DNA of 14,250 bases, taken from Rikenellaceae bacterium (lineage in GTDB: Bacteria > Bacteroidota > Bacteroidia > Bacteroidales > UBA932). The stretch covers positions 1 to 14,250 of the forward strand of contig CAAFYX010000102.1 of assembly GCA_900767375.1 (NCBI GenBank). The letters run 5' to 3'. The notes below the pieces were generated by a model. The model did no database searches. It was not told the origin of the DNA and was given only the letters and a program-made list of their open reading frames with translations. The translations under genes and the position numbers were made by a program. Every line of letters begins with the position of its first letter. Positions within the stretch are counted from its first letter, which is position 1. Below, one piece after another: positions 1 through 7,869 of the stretch.

Positions 1-1
1 C

Positions 2-334
2 GATATGGACATGCTCCTGCACGGCCCGTATACATACGAACTCAAGATGCGCATCTGCAAGGGGTGCGGGCATCTGTGCAATGACAAGTGCGCGGAAGCC
101 GTACGCACTTTCATGCACGACGGTCTCAGGAACATCTTCCTCTGCCACCTCAGTGAGAACAACAATACTCCCGAGCTGGCCGTCAAGGCCTCGGGAGCGG
201 CGCTGGCGTCACTGGGATACCATCCATCCTACGAACGGTCCGCCCTGTACATCAAGAATGAAGACGGCGTGGAGAAAACCGTCACCCTCCGCGCTCTCCC
301 ACGCCAGGTTCCGTCCCAACTTTACATCCTATGA
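2..334 (+). CDS. YycJ-like MBL-fold metallohydrolase, C-terminal part (5' end off window)
   Basis: This is the C-terminal part of a metallo-beta-lactamase-fold hydrolase of the YycJ/WalJ (phosphoribosyl cyclic phosphodiesterase-like) type. The frame is already open at position 2, so the ATG at 5 is an internal methionine and the gene begins outside the window. Recognisable family features are the GPY..ELK.RI segment, the GHL-N segment, the FLCHLSENNNTPELA segment (its histidine is a late metal-site residue of the fold), and a C-terminal end (SQLYIL) like that of Bacteroidales relatives. The N-terminal HxHxDH metal motif is not visible because it lies upstream. The stop codon overlaps the start of the ABC exporter gene by 4 bp (ATGA), so the two genes are probably translationally coupled. 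The family call rests on remembered motifs; the substrate is unknown. Confidence 0.82.
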   Translation, partial: DMDMLLHGPYTYELKMRICKGCGHLCNDKCAEAVRTFMHDGLRNIFLCHLSENNNTPELAVKASGAALASLGYHPSYERSALYIKNEDGVEKTVTLRALPRQVPSQLYIL

Positions 335-2163
335 AAGATTTCTGGAAAATGCTCAGGCGCTATGTCGCCCCATACAACAAATATCTGTTCGGCTCCATCC
401 TGCTGAACCTCCTGTCGGTCATATTCAACGTCTTCTCGTTCAGTATGATCATGCCTATCCTGAACATGCTGTTCGGGCTGGACGACACTGAATACTCCTT
501 TATCCCATGGGACACCGTCCACAGCTCCCAGGACCTGATAAACAACCTCTACTACTATGTGGCGGATTTCACAGGAAGCTACGGCGCATCCAGGACACTG
601 CTCTTCCTGTGCCTCTTCCTCTGCATCATGACCGTGTTCAAGACGGCATGCTACTTCGGCTCATCCGCAGTGATGATCCCCATCAGGACCGGAGTCGTGA
701 AGGATATGAGGATGAACATATATGACAAGATCCTCTCCCTCCCGATCGGATTCTTCTCACAGGAGAAGAAAGGCGACATCATAGCCAGGATGAGCGGTGA
801 CGTGCAGGAGATCGAAACCTCCATCACCAGCACCCTGGACATGCTCATCAAGAACCCTATCCTCATCATAGGCTACTTCACAGTCCTGATCATAGTCTCC
901 TGGCAGATGACACTATTCACGGTGATCTTCGCTCCCCTGATGCTCTGGGTGATGGGCAAGATAGGCCGCAAGCTGAAAGAGAAGTCCCTCGAGGCCCAGT
1001 CACTCTGGAGTGACACCATGAGCCAGGTGGAGGAGACCCTGGGCGGCCTGCGCGTCATCAAGGCCTTCCTCGCCGAAAAGAAGATGAGCGCAAGGTTCAA
1101 CGCCGTCACGGACGCGATGAAGCGCAAGAACGGCCGCGTCGCCACCCGTCAGGCCCTGGCCCACCCGGTCAGCGAATGTCTCGGAACGATAATGATAGCC
1201 ATCGTCCTCTGGTACGGCGGAATGCTCATCCTCAAGGACAACGCCCCTATCGACGCTCCGACCTTCATCTTCTTCCTCGTGATGCTCTACAGCGTCATCC
1301 AGCCTATCAAGGACCTCTCCAAGGCCGCATACGGCATCCCTAAGGGAATGGCCTCGATGGAGCGCATCAACAAGATCCTCGAAACCGAGACCTCGATCGC
1401 CGAACCCGCCGAGCCGGAGGAGCTGCCAGGCTTCAACGACAGCATAGTATTCAAGGGAGTCGGCTTCTCCTACGCCGAGGGCGGCAGAAAGATCCTCGAC
1501 GGAATCGACCTCGAAATCAAGAAGGGGCGTACAATCGCCATCGTGGGCGCCTCAGGAGCCGGAAAGACCACCCTCGTGGACCTCATCCCACGCTTCTACG
1601 ACGTGCAGGAAGGAAGCGTCACCATCGACGGCAAGAACATAAAGGACGTCCGCATCAAGGATCTCCGCGCCCTCATGGGCAATGTCAACCAGGACCCAAT
1701 CCTTTTCAATGACACCATATTCAACAACATAGCCTTCGGCGTCGAAGGCGCTACAATGGAGCAGGTAGAGGCTGCCGCCAGGATCGCCAACGCCCACGAC
1801 TTCATAATGGAGAAGGAGGAAGGATATCAGACCAATATCGGCGACCGCGGCTGCAAGCTCTCCGGAGGGCAGCGGCAGCGCATCAGCATCGCCCGCGCTA
1901 TCCTCAAGAACCCTCCTGTGCTTATTCTGGACGAGGCTACAGCAGCCCTTGATACGGAATCCGAGCGCATCGTCCAGGAAGCCCTCGACAGGCTGATGTC
2001 CAGCCGCACCACCATCGCCATCGCCCACCGCCTCTCCACCATCAAGGGCGCTGACGAGATCATCGTGATGGACGAAGGACGCATCGTGGAGCGGGGCAAG
2101 CACGAAGAGCTTCTCGCCCTGGGCGGCTATTACAAGAAACTGAACGACATGCAGGCGTTATGA
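331..2163 (+). CDS. MsbA-like ABC exporter (fused membrane and ATPase domains)
   Basis: A half-size ABC exporter of 610 residues that should work as a homodimer in the inner membrane. Residues 1-330 form the transmembrane domain, with hydrophobic segments near 20-45, 85-110, 175-215 and 275-310. Residues 370-610 form the ATPase. All key ATPase motifs are intact: Walker A GASGAGKT at 406-413, signature LSGGQ at 510-514, Walker B ending in D534 with catalytic E535, and the H-loop histidine H566. The length and layout fit MsbA-type lipid flippases or related lipid/peptide/drug exporters. Substrate cannot be read from sequence, but neighbours with VanZ-like and amidase-like products favour an envelope role. 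It overlaps the preceding gene by 4 bp and the following VanZ-like gene by 4 bp (ATGA), so it sits in a coupled operon. Bacteroidales often carry several such paralogs. Confidence 0.9.
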   Translation: MKDFWKMLRRYVAPYNKYLFGSILLNLLSVIFNVFSFSMIMPILNMLFGLDDTEYSFIPWDTVHSSQDLINNLYYYVADFTGSYGASRTLLFLCLFLCIMTVFKTACYFGSSAVMIPIRTGVVKDMRMNIYDKILSLPIGFFSQEKKGDIIARMSGDVQEIETSITSTLDMLIKNPILIIGYFTVLIIVSWQMTLFTVIFAPLMLWVMGKIGRKLKEKSLEAQSLWSDTMSQVEETLGGLRVIKAFLAEKKMSARFNAVTDAMKRKNGRVATRQALAHPVSECLGTIMIAIVLWYGGMLILKDNAPIDAPTFIFFLVMLYSVIQPIKDLSKAAYGIPKGMASMERINKILETETSIAEPAEPEELPGFNDSIVFKGVGFSYAEGGRKILDGIDLEIKKGRTIAIVGASGAGKTTLVDLIPRFYDVQEGSVTIDGKNIKDVRIKDLRALMGNVNQDPILFNDTIFNNIAFGVEGATMEQVEAAARIANAHDFIMEKEEGYQTNIGDRGCKLSGGQRQRISIARAILKNPPVLILDEATAALDTESERIVQEALDRLMSSRTTIAIAHRLSTIKGADEIIVMDEGRIVERGKHEELLALGGYYKKLNDMQAL

Positions 2164-2564
2164 CAAACGAGCGGAAACTGACAATCACGAGAACACTTTT
2201 CGTGATATATGTAATCTGCGTGCTTGTCCTCTGCCTCAAGCACCTCAAGCAGCTGCCGGATGTCCCTGCATCCTTCTGGGGCATTCCTTCCGACAAGTGG
2301 GCCCATTTCCTGATGTTCCTCCCCTTCCCTGTACTTTTGCGGTTCTCACTGGATTTCGAGGGGGCTAAGTACAGGAAGAAGCTCTTCAGCGCTTTCGCCA
2401 TCCTGGCCGCAGGATGCGCCTTCGCCGCTCTGACGGAATATCTCCAGGGGCTTACACCGTACAGACAGACAGAGATACTCGACTTCGTCGCCGACGTCAT
2501 CGGAATGTCACTGGCAACCATCGCAGTACTGACCTTCGACCTCACCCACAGAAATGAACATTAG
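2160..2564 (+). CDS. VanZ-like integral membrane protein
   Basis: A 134-residue membrane protein with about four hydrophobic helices (near 10-27, 45-65, 75-92 and 107-125). The family signature is clear: SDKWAHFLMF in the first half, and TEYLQ followed by TPYRQTEILDFVADVIG in the second half, which is the conserved region of VanZ-like proteins (PF04892 type). VanZ raises teicoplanin resistance in enterococci, but most stand-alone members have no known biochemical role and this one should not be read as a resistance gene. It begins in the stop codon of the ABC exporter gene (ATGA) and overlaps the following exported amidase-like gene by 11 bp, so all three are likely made together. An envelope-related role is an inference from this context. 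Confidence 0.85.
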   Translation: MTNERKLTITRTLFVIYVICVLVLCLKHLKQLPDVPASFWGIPSDKWAHFLMFLPFPVLLRFSLDFEGAKYRKKLFSAFAILAAGCAFAALTEYLQGLTPYRQTEILDFVADVIGMSLATIAVLTFDLTHRNEH

Positions 2565-5500
2565 AAAACTGACCGTCATATCCATAACCGTCCTGCTGTC
2601 ACTGGCACCTGTCCGGACAATGGCACAGAGCACCCGCGCCATCTTCAAACAGACTGCAGACTCCCTGGCAGTCCTCCTTCAGGAGCGCACCACCGTCCAC
2701 GTGGACCTTCACGTCACCAAGGCGGTGAAATCGGGAAGCGCGTACGATATACATTTCAATCAGGAACTGAGCGACTACCACTGGACCTCCGACGACATAG
2801 AGTGGTTCAAGAAAAAGATCGAAGCGCTGGCTCCGGCCGGATACAGAGGACTGAAGGTCGGTAACGTATACGCAAACAAGACAAGCCTTCAGGACCTTGT
2901 CACCCCGGTGCTGAAAAACAGCGGAAAACCGTCGGACTACAAATACAGATATCCTGACATCCGCACGGACAGCAGGGCCATCGTCACCAGGATGGACCGG
3001 AAGCCTTATCCCAAAGGCATGAGCGGCAGACATATAGCACTATGGCAGAGCCACGGGAGGTACTGGTCGGATGACCTTCAGAAATGGTCCTGGCAGCGCG
3101 CCCCGCTTTTTTCCACAGTGGAGGACATGTACACTCAGAGCTATGTGCTGCCGTTCCTGATCCCGATGCTGGAGAATGCCGGTGCATACGTCCTCACTCC
3201 GAGGGAAAGGGATATACAGAAATACGAGGTCATCATCGACAATGACAAGGCCTTCGACGGCCCGCGCGAGGGGCTGACCAGACGCGCCGGCGAGTACTAC
3301 GAGCGCGGCGGCTGGAGCGATGCCGGAACCGGCTTCGCCGACGGCAGGAGGGTCTACGTCCACAACGAGAACCCTTTCACCATGGGAACGGCCCGTCAGG
3401 CCGAATGCGCCCAGACAGGCAGCAACGCCACCGCCACATGGTCATTCTCCGTGCCGGAGTCAGGACCATACGCCGTTTATGTCTCATATGTGAGCCTCCC
3501 TAACAGCACCGGAGCCGCACACTATACAGTACGCCACAAAGGATACTCCACCGAGTTCCGCGTGAATCAGAGAATGGGCGGAGGTACCTGGATATACCTC
3601 GGCACCTTCGAGTTCGACAAGGGAGAGAGCGGAGCCGTCATCCTCGACAACTCCGGCGTCCGTACAGGAAACCGCAGCCAGGTAGTGACTGCGGATGCCG
3701 TGAAGATTGGCGGCGGAATGGGAAAGATTGCCAGGGGTCCGGCCGGCACTCCGGAGGAGGAGTGGGAGACCTCCGGCCTGCCGGCATTCGCCGAAGGCGC
3801 ATTGTACTGGGAGCAGTTCGCGGGCGTGGACACCACCGTCACGAGGAACTGGGAGGGCGATTATACCCAGGACTATGCGAGCCGCGGAGCATGGGTCTCC
3901 ATGCTTTCGGGCGGCTCGATAGTCAACCCGGACTACGAAGGAGCCGGGAAGAACATACCTGTGGACCTGTCGCTCGGGTTCCATTCGGACGCAAACTCCA
4001 CCCAGAACGACAGCATCATCGGAACGCTTTCGATATACACCCTGCTGATGGACGGCAAGTCCGTCCTTCCTAACGGCAGAAGCCGCGAGCTCGGCAGACA
4101 CCTGGCCGGTATGGTCCAGGACCAGGTCTGCGCAGACATCAGGGCTGACTTCGAGCCGCTATGGACAAAGAGGATGCTGCGCAACGGCAACTACAGCGAA
4201 TCCCGCACAACCTCAGTGCCGGGAATGCTCCTTGAGCTCCTCTCCCACCAGAACTTCGCGGACCAGAGATACGGACTGGACCCTGCGTTCCGTTTCACGG
4301 CCTGCAGGGCCGTATATAAAGGACTGTTGAAATTCCTCAGCGACGAGCACGGTATTCCATATGTAGTGCAGCCCCTCCCGGTCCATTCCTTCGAAGCTAG
4401 GCTGACCGGCGAAAGCCAGGTCACCCTCAGCTGGAAGGCCACTGTGGACGAAAAGGAGCCTACAGCGACTTCGGACGGATTCATACTCTACACAAGAAAG
4501 GGTGACGGAGTGTTCGACCAGGGCGTAAGGCTGCCTGAACTTACTGAAGTGGACGGCCGGTATTCCCTTGTAGTAAGCGTAAGCCCTGGAGAGATCTACA
4601 GCTGGCGCATCGTGGCAGAGAATGACGGAGGCATGAGTTTCCCGTCAGAGGTCATGAGCGCGGGCATAGCCCCTTCGTCGAAAGGCAAAGTCCTGGTAGT
4701 AAACAATTTCGACCGAGTATCCGCCCCGGCATGGTTCGATTCCGAGCAGTTTGCGGGATTTGACCGCAACCTTGACGGTGGAGTGGGCTACAACTATGAA
4801 ACCAACTATATCGGGGACACATACGATTTCAGGCGCTGGGCCGAGTGGACGGACGACTCCCACCCGGGTTTCGGAGCATGCTCAAGCGAGCATGCCGGAG
4901 AGATCGTCGCTGGCAACACTTTTGACTTCATCGCCATACACGGGAAGGCCATCCTCAAGGCAGGATACAGCTTCGACTCCTCCTCCAGGGATGCCTTCAT
5001 AGCGGAGGGCGGCTCCGGAGAGGACGTATTGGACCTTCTTTGCGGCAAACAGGTCACAGTAAAGATAGGACGCGGGGCGGTTCCCGACAGATACACGGTA
5101 TTCCCCGAGGGCCTGCAGAAGGCCATATGGGATTTCACTGCTGAAGGCGGCCACATGATCGTCTCGGGCTCGAACATCGGCACAGACGTATGGGACAGCG
5201 TTTACCCGGTAGAAATCCCGGAAAAGAACAGGAAACGCGCCCAGGACTTCGTCACGACCACGTTCGGATACAAGTGGAGGACAGACCACGGATGTTTCAA
5301 CGGCGCGGTCGAGTCCATGCCATCATCCACACTCAGTTTCACATCGATCAGGAAACCTTTCGAGTTCTATCAGACCCCGAACAGCGAACGCTACTGCATA
5401 GAGAATCCGGACAGCATAGTCCCCGCCTCGGACCGTGCCTTCTCCGTCCTCAGATACTCGGACACCGGATGCCCAGCAGCCGTAGCCTTCCATACCGACC

Positions 5501-5601
5501 TCTACAAGGCCGTCTCTTTCGGCTTCCCTCTGGAAAGCATAAAAGATGATGGCGTCACCGCCACCATCTTTTCCAAAACACTCGAATATCTCTGCCGATA
5601 A
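2554..5601 (+). CDS. Exported amidase_3-like protein with golvesin-type insertion ('xanthan lyase'-annotated family)
   Basis: A secreted protein of 1015 residues. Residues 1-24 are a signal peptide (hydrophobic core, probable cleavage TMA|QS). An N-acetylmuramoyl-L-alanine amidase (amidase_3) fold appears in two halves. The first has H160, the SHG histidine H167 and E190; the second has FHSDAN with H477 and LLELLSH with E561, matching the usual His/Glu/His zinc set plus catalytic Glu. Between them, about 250-390, is a beta-rich module (ERGGWSDAG ... YAVYVSY ... DAVKIGG) like the golvesin C-terminal/xanthan-lyase domain. Residues about 609-706 look like fibronectin type III, and about 711-1015 form an alpha/beta domain starting KVLVVNNFDR that I cannot name. 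Peptidoglycan cleavage is inferred from the residues; database names such as xanthan lyase are probably misleading. It ends the envelope operon, overlapping the VanZ-like gene by 11 bp. Confidence 0.78.
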   Translation: MNIRKLTVISITVLLSLAPVRTMAQSTRAIFKQTADSLAVLLQERTTVHVDLHVTKAVKSGSAYDIHFNQELSDYHWTSDDIEWFKKKIEALAPAGYRGLKVGNVYANKTSLQDLVTPVLKNSGKPSDYKYRYPDIRTDSRAIVTRMDRKPYPKGMSGRHIALWQSHGRYWSDDLQKWSWQRAPLFSTVEDMYTQSYVLPFLIPMLENAGAYVLTPRERDIQKYEVIIDNDKAFDGPREGLTRRAGEYYERGGWSDAGTGFADGRRVYVHNENPFTMGTARQAECAQTGSNATATWSFSVPESGPYAVYVSYVSLPNSTGAAHYTVRHKGYSTEFRVNQRMGGGTWIYLGTFEFDKGESGAVILDNSGVRTGNRSQVVTADAVKIGGGMGKIARGPAGTPEEEWETSGLPAFAEGALYWEQFAGVDTTVTRNWEGDYTQDYASRGAWVSMLSGGSIVNPDYEGAGKNIPVDLSLGFHSDANSTQNDSIIGTLSIYTLLMDGKSVLPNGRSRELGRHLAGMVQDQVCADIRADFEPLWTKRMLRNGNYSESRTTSVPGMLLELLSHQNFADQRYGLDPAFRFTACRAVYKGLLKFLSDEHGIPYVVQPLPVHSFEARLTGESQVTLSWKATVDEKEPTATSDGFILYTRKGDGVFDQGVRLPELTEVDGRYSLVVSVSPGEIYSWRIVAENDGGMSFPSEVMSAGIAPSSKGKVLVVNNFDRVSAPAWFDSEQFAGFDRNLDGGVGYNYETNYIGDTYDFRRWAEWTDDSHPGFGACSSEHAGEIVAGNTFDFIAIHGKAILKAGYSFDSSSRDAFIAEGGSGEDVLDLLCGKQVTVKIGRGAVPDRYTVFPEGLQKAIWDFTAEGGHMIVSGSNIGTDVWDSVYPVEIPEKNRKRAQDFVTTTFGYKWRTDHGCFNGAVESMPSSTLSFTSIRKPFEFYQTPNSERYCIENPDSIVPASDRAFSVLRYSDTGCPAAVAFHTDLYKAVSFGFPLESIKDDGVTATIFSKTLEYLCR
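5541..5572 (+). terminator. Hairpin with T-run inside the end of the amidase-like gene
   Basis: The arms AAAAGATGATGGCG (5541-5554) and CGCCACCATCTTTT (5559-5572) pair at 13 of 14 positions around a TCAC loop. The A-rich left and T-rich right ends give the shape of an intrinsic terminator usable on either strand. It lies 26 bp before the stop codon of the gene, so termination here would cut the message before its stop unless ribosomes melt the hairpin. It may separate the envelope operon from the following phosphotransferase-fold gene. Function is inferred from shape only. Confidence 0.45.
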
Positions 5602-5613
5602 ATTTTTAAAATA

Positions 5614-6429
5614 ATGATGAAAGAAATTGATATTACTGGCTGGAGCCTGCTGAGCGAGCGCCAATCAACAAGAAGTTATACCAGCCCTGATGGAAAGTGG
5701 ATGGTGAAAGTATTCCTCACCAAGGATGAAGCCGATTTGGGAGAGCTTCAAAAGGAGCAGGATTTATCGTCCTATGTCCACTCATTGGGGATTCCCACTC
5801 CTGAGGCCGGCGGATTGGTAAAAGTTGCAGGCGGAAGCGTGGGAGCTGTTTATCAGAACATACCTGGCAAGAAATCGCTCATCAGGGCCATTTCGGAGGA
5901 TTGGGAGAATATGCCTTTCTATATCCATAGATTCGTGGATCTGGGGACTGTCATCCGTTCCAAGCCGTGTGATAAGAACCGTTTCGTTCCTGTAGAGGAA
6001 AGAATGAAAAGCAAATTGCCTGATGCGACGATGTACACAGATGAAGAAAAAATCCGCATTTCGGATTTTCTGGATGCGATTCCCAAATGTGACAACTGCT
6101 TGCACGGTGATTATCACCCCGGGAATTTCATCTTTTCAGGGAATGATGTATATGCCATAGACCTCGGCCTGTTCTCATATGGTAATCCTGTTTACGACTG
6201 GGCCAACTGGTATTTTATGACGCATTACTTTATGAAACGCGAAGAACTCTTCTATCTGAGCAGCGACAAGCTGCTCAGATGCTGGGAAGAATCATTCCGT
6301 AATAGCGGGTGTGATGAAGAACAGGTTTCCATCCTTGCCGCTTTCTATTCCTTGAACTATCTCGGAATAATGCCTACGTCGTCGTTGTCCCTGACCAACA
6401 ACAAGAAACTGACTCCTTTTTTCAAATAG
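5614..6429 (+). CDS. APH/kinase-fold phosphotransferase family protein (TIGR02172-like)
   Basis: A 271-residue protein with the aminoglycoside-phosphotransferase/choline-kinase fold. The N-lobe shows a nucleotide-binding lysine candidate in KWMVKVF and an EQDLSSYVHSLGIPTPE helix. The catalytic loop is C-L-H-G-D-Y-H-P-G-N, with H164, D166 (catalytic base) and N171, followed by the metal-binding D183 in YAIDLG and the YDWANWYF helix. It resembles the TIGR02172 family of uncharacterised paralogs more than true drug-resistance kinases, so no resistance claim is made; the phosphate acceptor is unknown. Two ATG codons (5614, 5617) are adjacent and the upstream one is used here. The gene follows the amidase-like gene by 12 bp but is clearly richer in A/T and in codons such as TTG, GAT and ATT than its neighbours, which suggests separate acquisition. 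It converges on the transporter gene at 6485. Confidence 0.75.
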   Translation: MMKEIDITGWSLLSERQSTRSYTSPDGKWMVKVFLTKDEADLGELQKEQDLSSYVHSLGIPTPEAGGLVKVAGGSVGAVYQNIPGKKSLIRAISEDWENMPFYIHRFVDLGTVIRSKPCDKNRFVPVEERMKSKLPDATMYTDEEKIRISDFLDAIPKCDNCLHGDYHPGNFIFSGNDVYAIDLGLFSYGNPVYDWANWYFMTHYFMKREELFYLSSDKLLRCWEESFRNSGCDEEQVSILAAFYSLNYLGIMPTSSLSLTNNKKLTPFFK

Positions 6430-6440
6430 GCCTTCTGTCT

Positions 6441-6472
6441 TCACGTCATTGCGGGCCTGACCCGCAATCTCC
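6441..6472. repeat. REP-like palindromic element between convergent genes
   Basis: A perfect 8-bp stem, ATTGCGGG (6448-6455) and CCCGCAAT (6461-6468), with a CCTGA loop, inside the string CGTCATTGCGGG...CCCGCAATCTCC. Strings of this form (GTCATTGCGGGC-TGACCCGCAATCTCC) recur as dispersed REP-like units in many bacterial genomes, as I recall. It fills the 55-bp gap between two converging stop codons. There is no T-run after the stem on either strand, so it is not a classical intrinsic terminator, though it could stabilise 3' ends. Confidence 0.55.
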
Positions 6473-6484
6473 TGCTTCCGTCAA

Positions 6485-7840
6485 TTACTTTTTCAGCGGG
6501 AAGCGGTAGGACAGCCAGCCCATAATGAGGGCTATCACCGCCGGAACCAGCGAGAACAGCGACCAGACCATCGTGCGGACGGAGTCCGTGACGGAGGCCG
6601 GGTCGATGATGGAATTGCCGAACTCGTCAGGAATCATCCTTGCGCCTGCAAGGCCGAGCAGAAGGGCGATAAGTGAGCCTGAGATAGCTCCACCGAGCTT
6701 CTGCGCCATTGTTCCTGATGAGAATATAAGTCCGGTGGAGGAGGTGCCGAACTTCTCGGTGGCATAGTCCGCCACATCGGCATACATGGACCAGAGAAGC
6801 GGCGAATAAAGACCTACACCCACCGAGGTGAGGATCACTACGGCCACCATGAGCCAGATGAACTTCGGATCCATCGGGATGAAGAAGAACGCCACTGAGA
6901 ACACCAGGCAGATAAGTGAGGCGAGCATGAAAGCCTTGCGCTTGGAGCCGACCTTAGCAGCGAACTTAGGTGAGACGCCGCCGAATATCATACAGGTGAC
7001 CTCTCCGAACGCCATGAGCACTGTATAATTGATGATAAGGCTCCCGACGGTCACGTCACCGCCAAGGCAGTATGAGATGAGGTATCCGGCCACTGCATAG
7101 CGGAATCCATTGAAGAAATTCGTACAGAGGCCCATCAGGGTGAGGTATATCCACGGCTTGTTCTTGAAGAGGTCCACGAACTGGTGGAATGAGTATTTCT
7201 CAGCACGGACCGGCTTCAGGCGCTCCTTGGTGCAGAGGCCGCAGACGAGGGTCATCACTGCGGCCAGGATGCCGAAGCATGCTCCCAGGACCGCATACTG
7301 GTGCGCGTCCGTGCCGCCCACAAGCTTCTGGAGATACGGGAAGGAAAGAAGGGTGATGAACCCCATCGCGTAAGCGCCCACCATCCTGTACGACGAGAAC
7401 TTGTTCTTTTCGTTGTCATCATCCGTCATGACTCCCAGAAGGGATCCGTAAGGGACGTTGACGGCCGTATAGATGGCCATCATCAGGAGATAGAGGATAT
7501 AGGCATATACACGCTTCCCTGCAGGGCTGAAATCAGGCGTGAAAAGAAGTAAGGCGAATATCAGGCCCAGAGGGATGGCTCCGAAGATGAGCCATGGGCG
7601 GTAAGTGCCCCATCTGGACTGGGTACGGTCGGCAAGGCTGCCCATTATCGGGTCAGTGACCACATCGAACAGCCTGGCGATGAGCATGAGAGCCGCCGCG
7701 TCTGCGAAGGTGAGTCCGAAGACATTAGTGAAGAAAAGAGGGAATGCGATGGACATGATCTTCCAGGTGATACCGCCGGCAGCGGCGTCACCAAGCGCGT
7801 ACGCAATCTTTTCCCTTACCGGGATTTTTGAGGATGCCAT
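6485..7840 (-). CDS. GPH-family sugar:cation symporter (MFS)
   Basis: A 451-residue, 12-helix inner-membrane transporter of the glycoside-pentoside-hexuronide:cation symporter family (MelB/XynP/UidB relatives). The family hallmark is present: LFDVVTDPIMGSLADRTQSRWGTYRPW at about 57-83, including D59 and D63, which correspond to the cation-site acidic residues of MelB, and R81/W83. A cytoplasmic loop carries TKERLKPVRAEK at mid-protein. The likely cargo is a mono- or oligosaccharide or glycoside brought in with Na+ or H+. It is the last gene of the GH5-AraC-transporter operon, 29 bp after the AraC-type gene, so the cargo is probably a product of the GH5 enzyme; this is inference. The start codon is preceded by an A-rich leader without a Shine-Dalgarno sequence. 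Confidence 0.9.
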   Translation of the reverse strand: MASSKIPVREKIAYALGDAAAGGITWKIMSIAFPLFFTNVFGLTFADAAALMLIARLFDVVTDPIMGSLADRTQSRWGTYRPWLIFGAIPLGLIFALLLFTPDFSPAGKRVYAYILYLLMMAIYTAVNVPYGSLLGVMTDDDNEKNKFSSYRMVGAYAMGFITLLSFPYLQKLVGGTDAHQYAVLGACFGILAAVMTLVCGLCTKERLKPVRAEKYSFHQFVDLFKNKPWIYLTLMGLCTNFFNGFRYAVAGYLISYCLGGDVTVGSLIINYTVLMAFGEVTCMIFGGVSPKFAAKVGSKRKAFMLASLICLVFSVAFFFIPMDPKFIWLMVAVVILTSVGVGLYSPLLWSMYADVADYATEKFGTSSTGLIFSSGTMAQKLGGAISGSLIALLLGLAGARMIPDEFGNSIIDPASVTDSVRTMVWSLFSLVPAVIALIMGWLSYRFPLKK

Positions 7841-7869
7841 AGTTTTGTGTTATTTTAAGTTATTACAAA

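Noticed and set aside
1552..2103. 183-codon minus-strand open frame opposite the ABC ATPase domain
   Set aside because: Antisense to conserved ATPase motifs that fully explain the sequence.
3484..4101. 205-codon minus-strand open frame opposite the amidase-like gene
   Set aside because: Shadow frame of a well-supported gene, with no domain or leader of its own.
5614..6429. Reading the kinase-fold gene as an aminoglycoside resistance gene
   Set aside because: Only the general catalytic loop is shared; the overall pattern fits uncharacterised paralogs, and nothing shows drug specificity.
6448..6468. Convergent-gap palindrome as a rho-independent terminator
   Set aside because: No T-run follows the stem on either strand.
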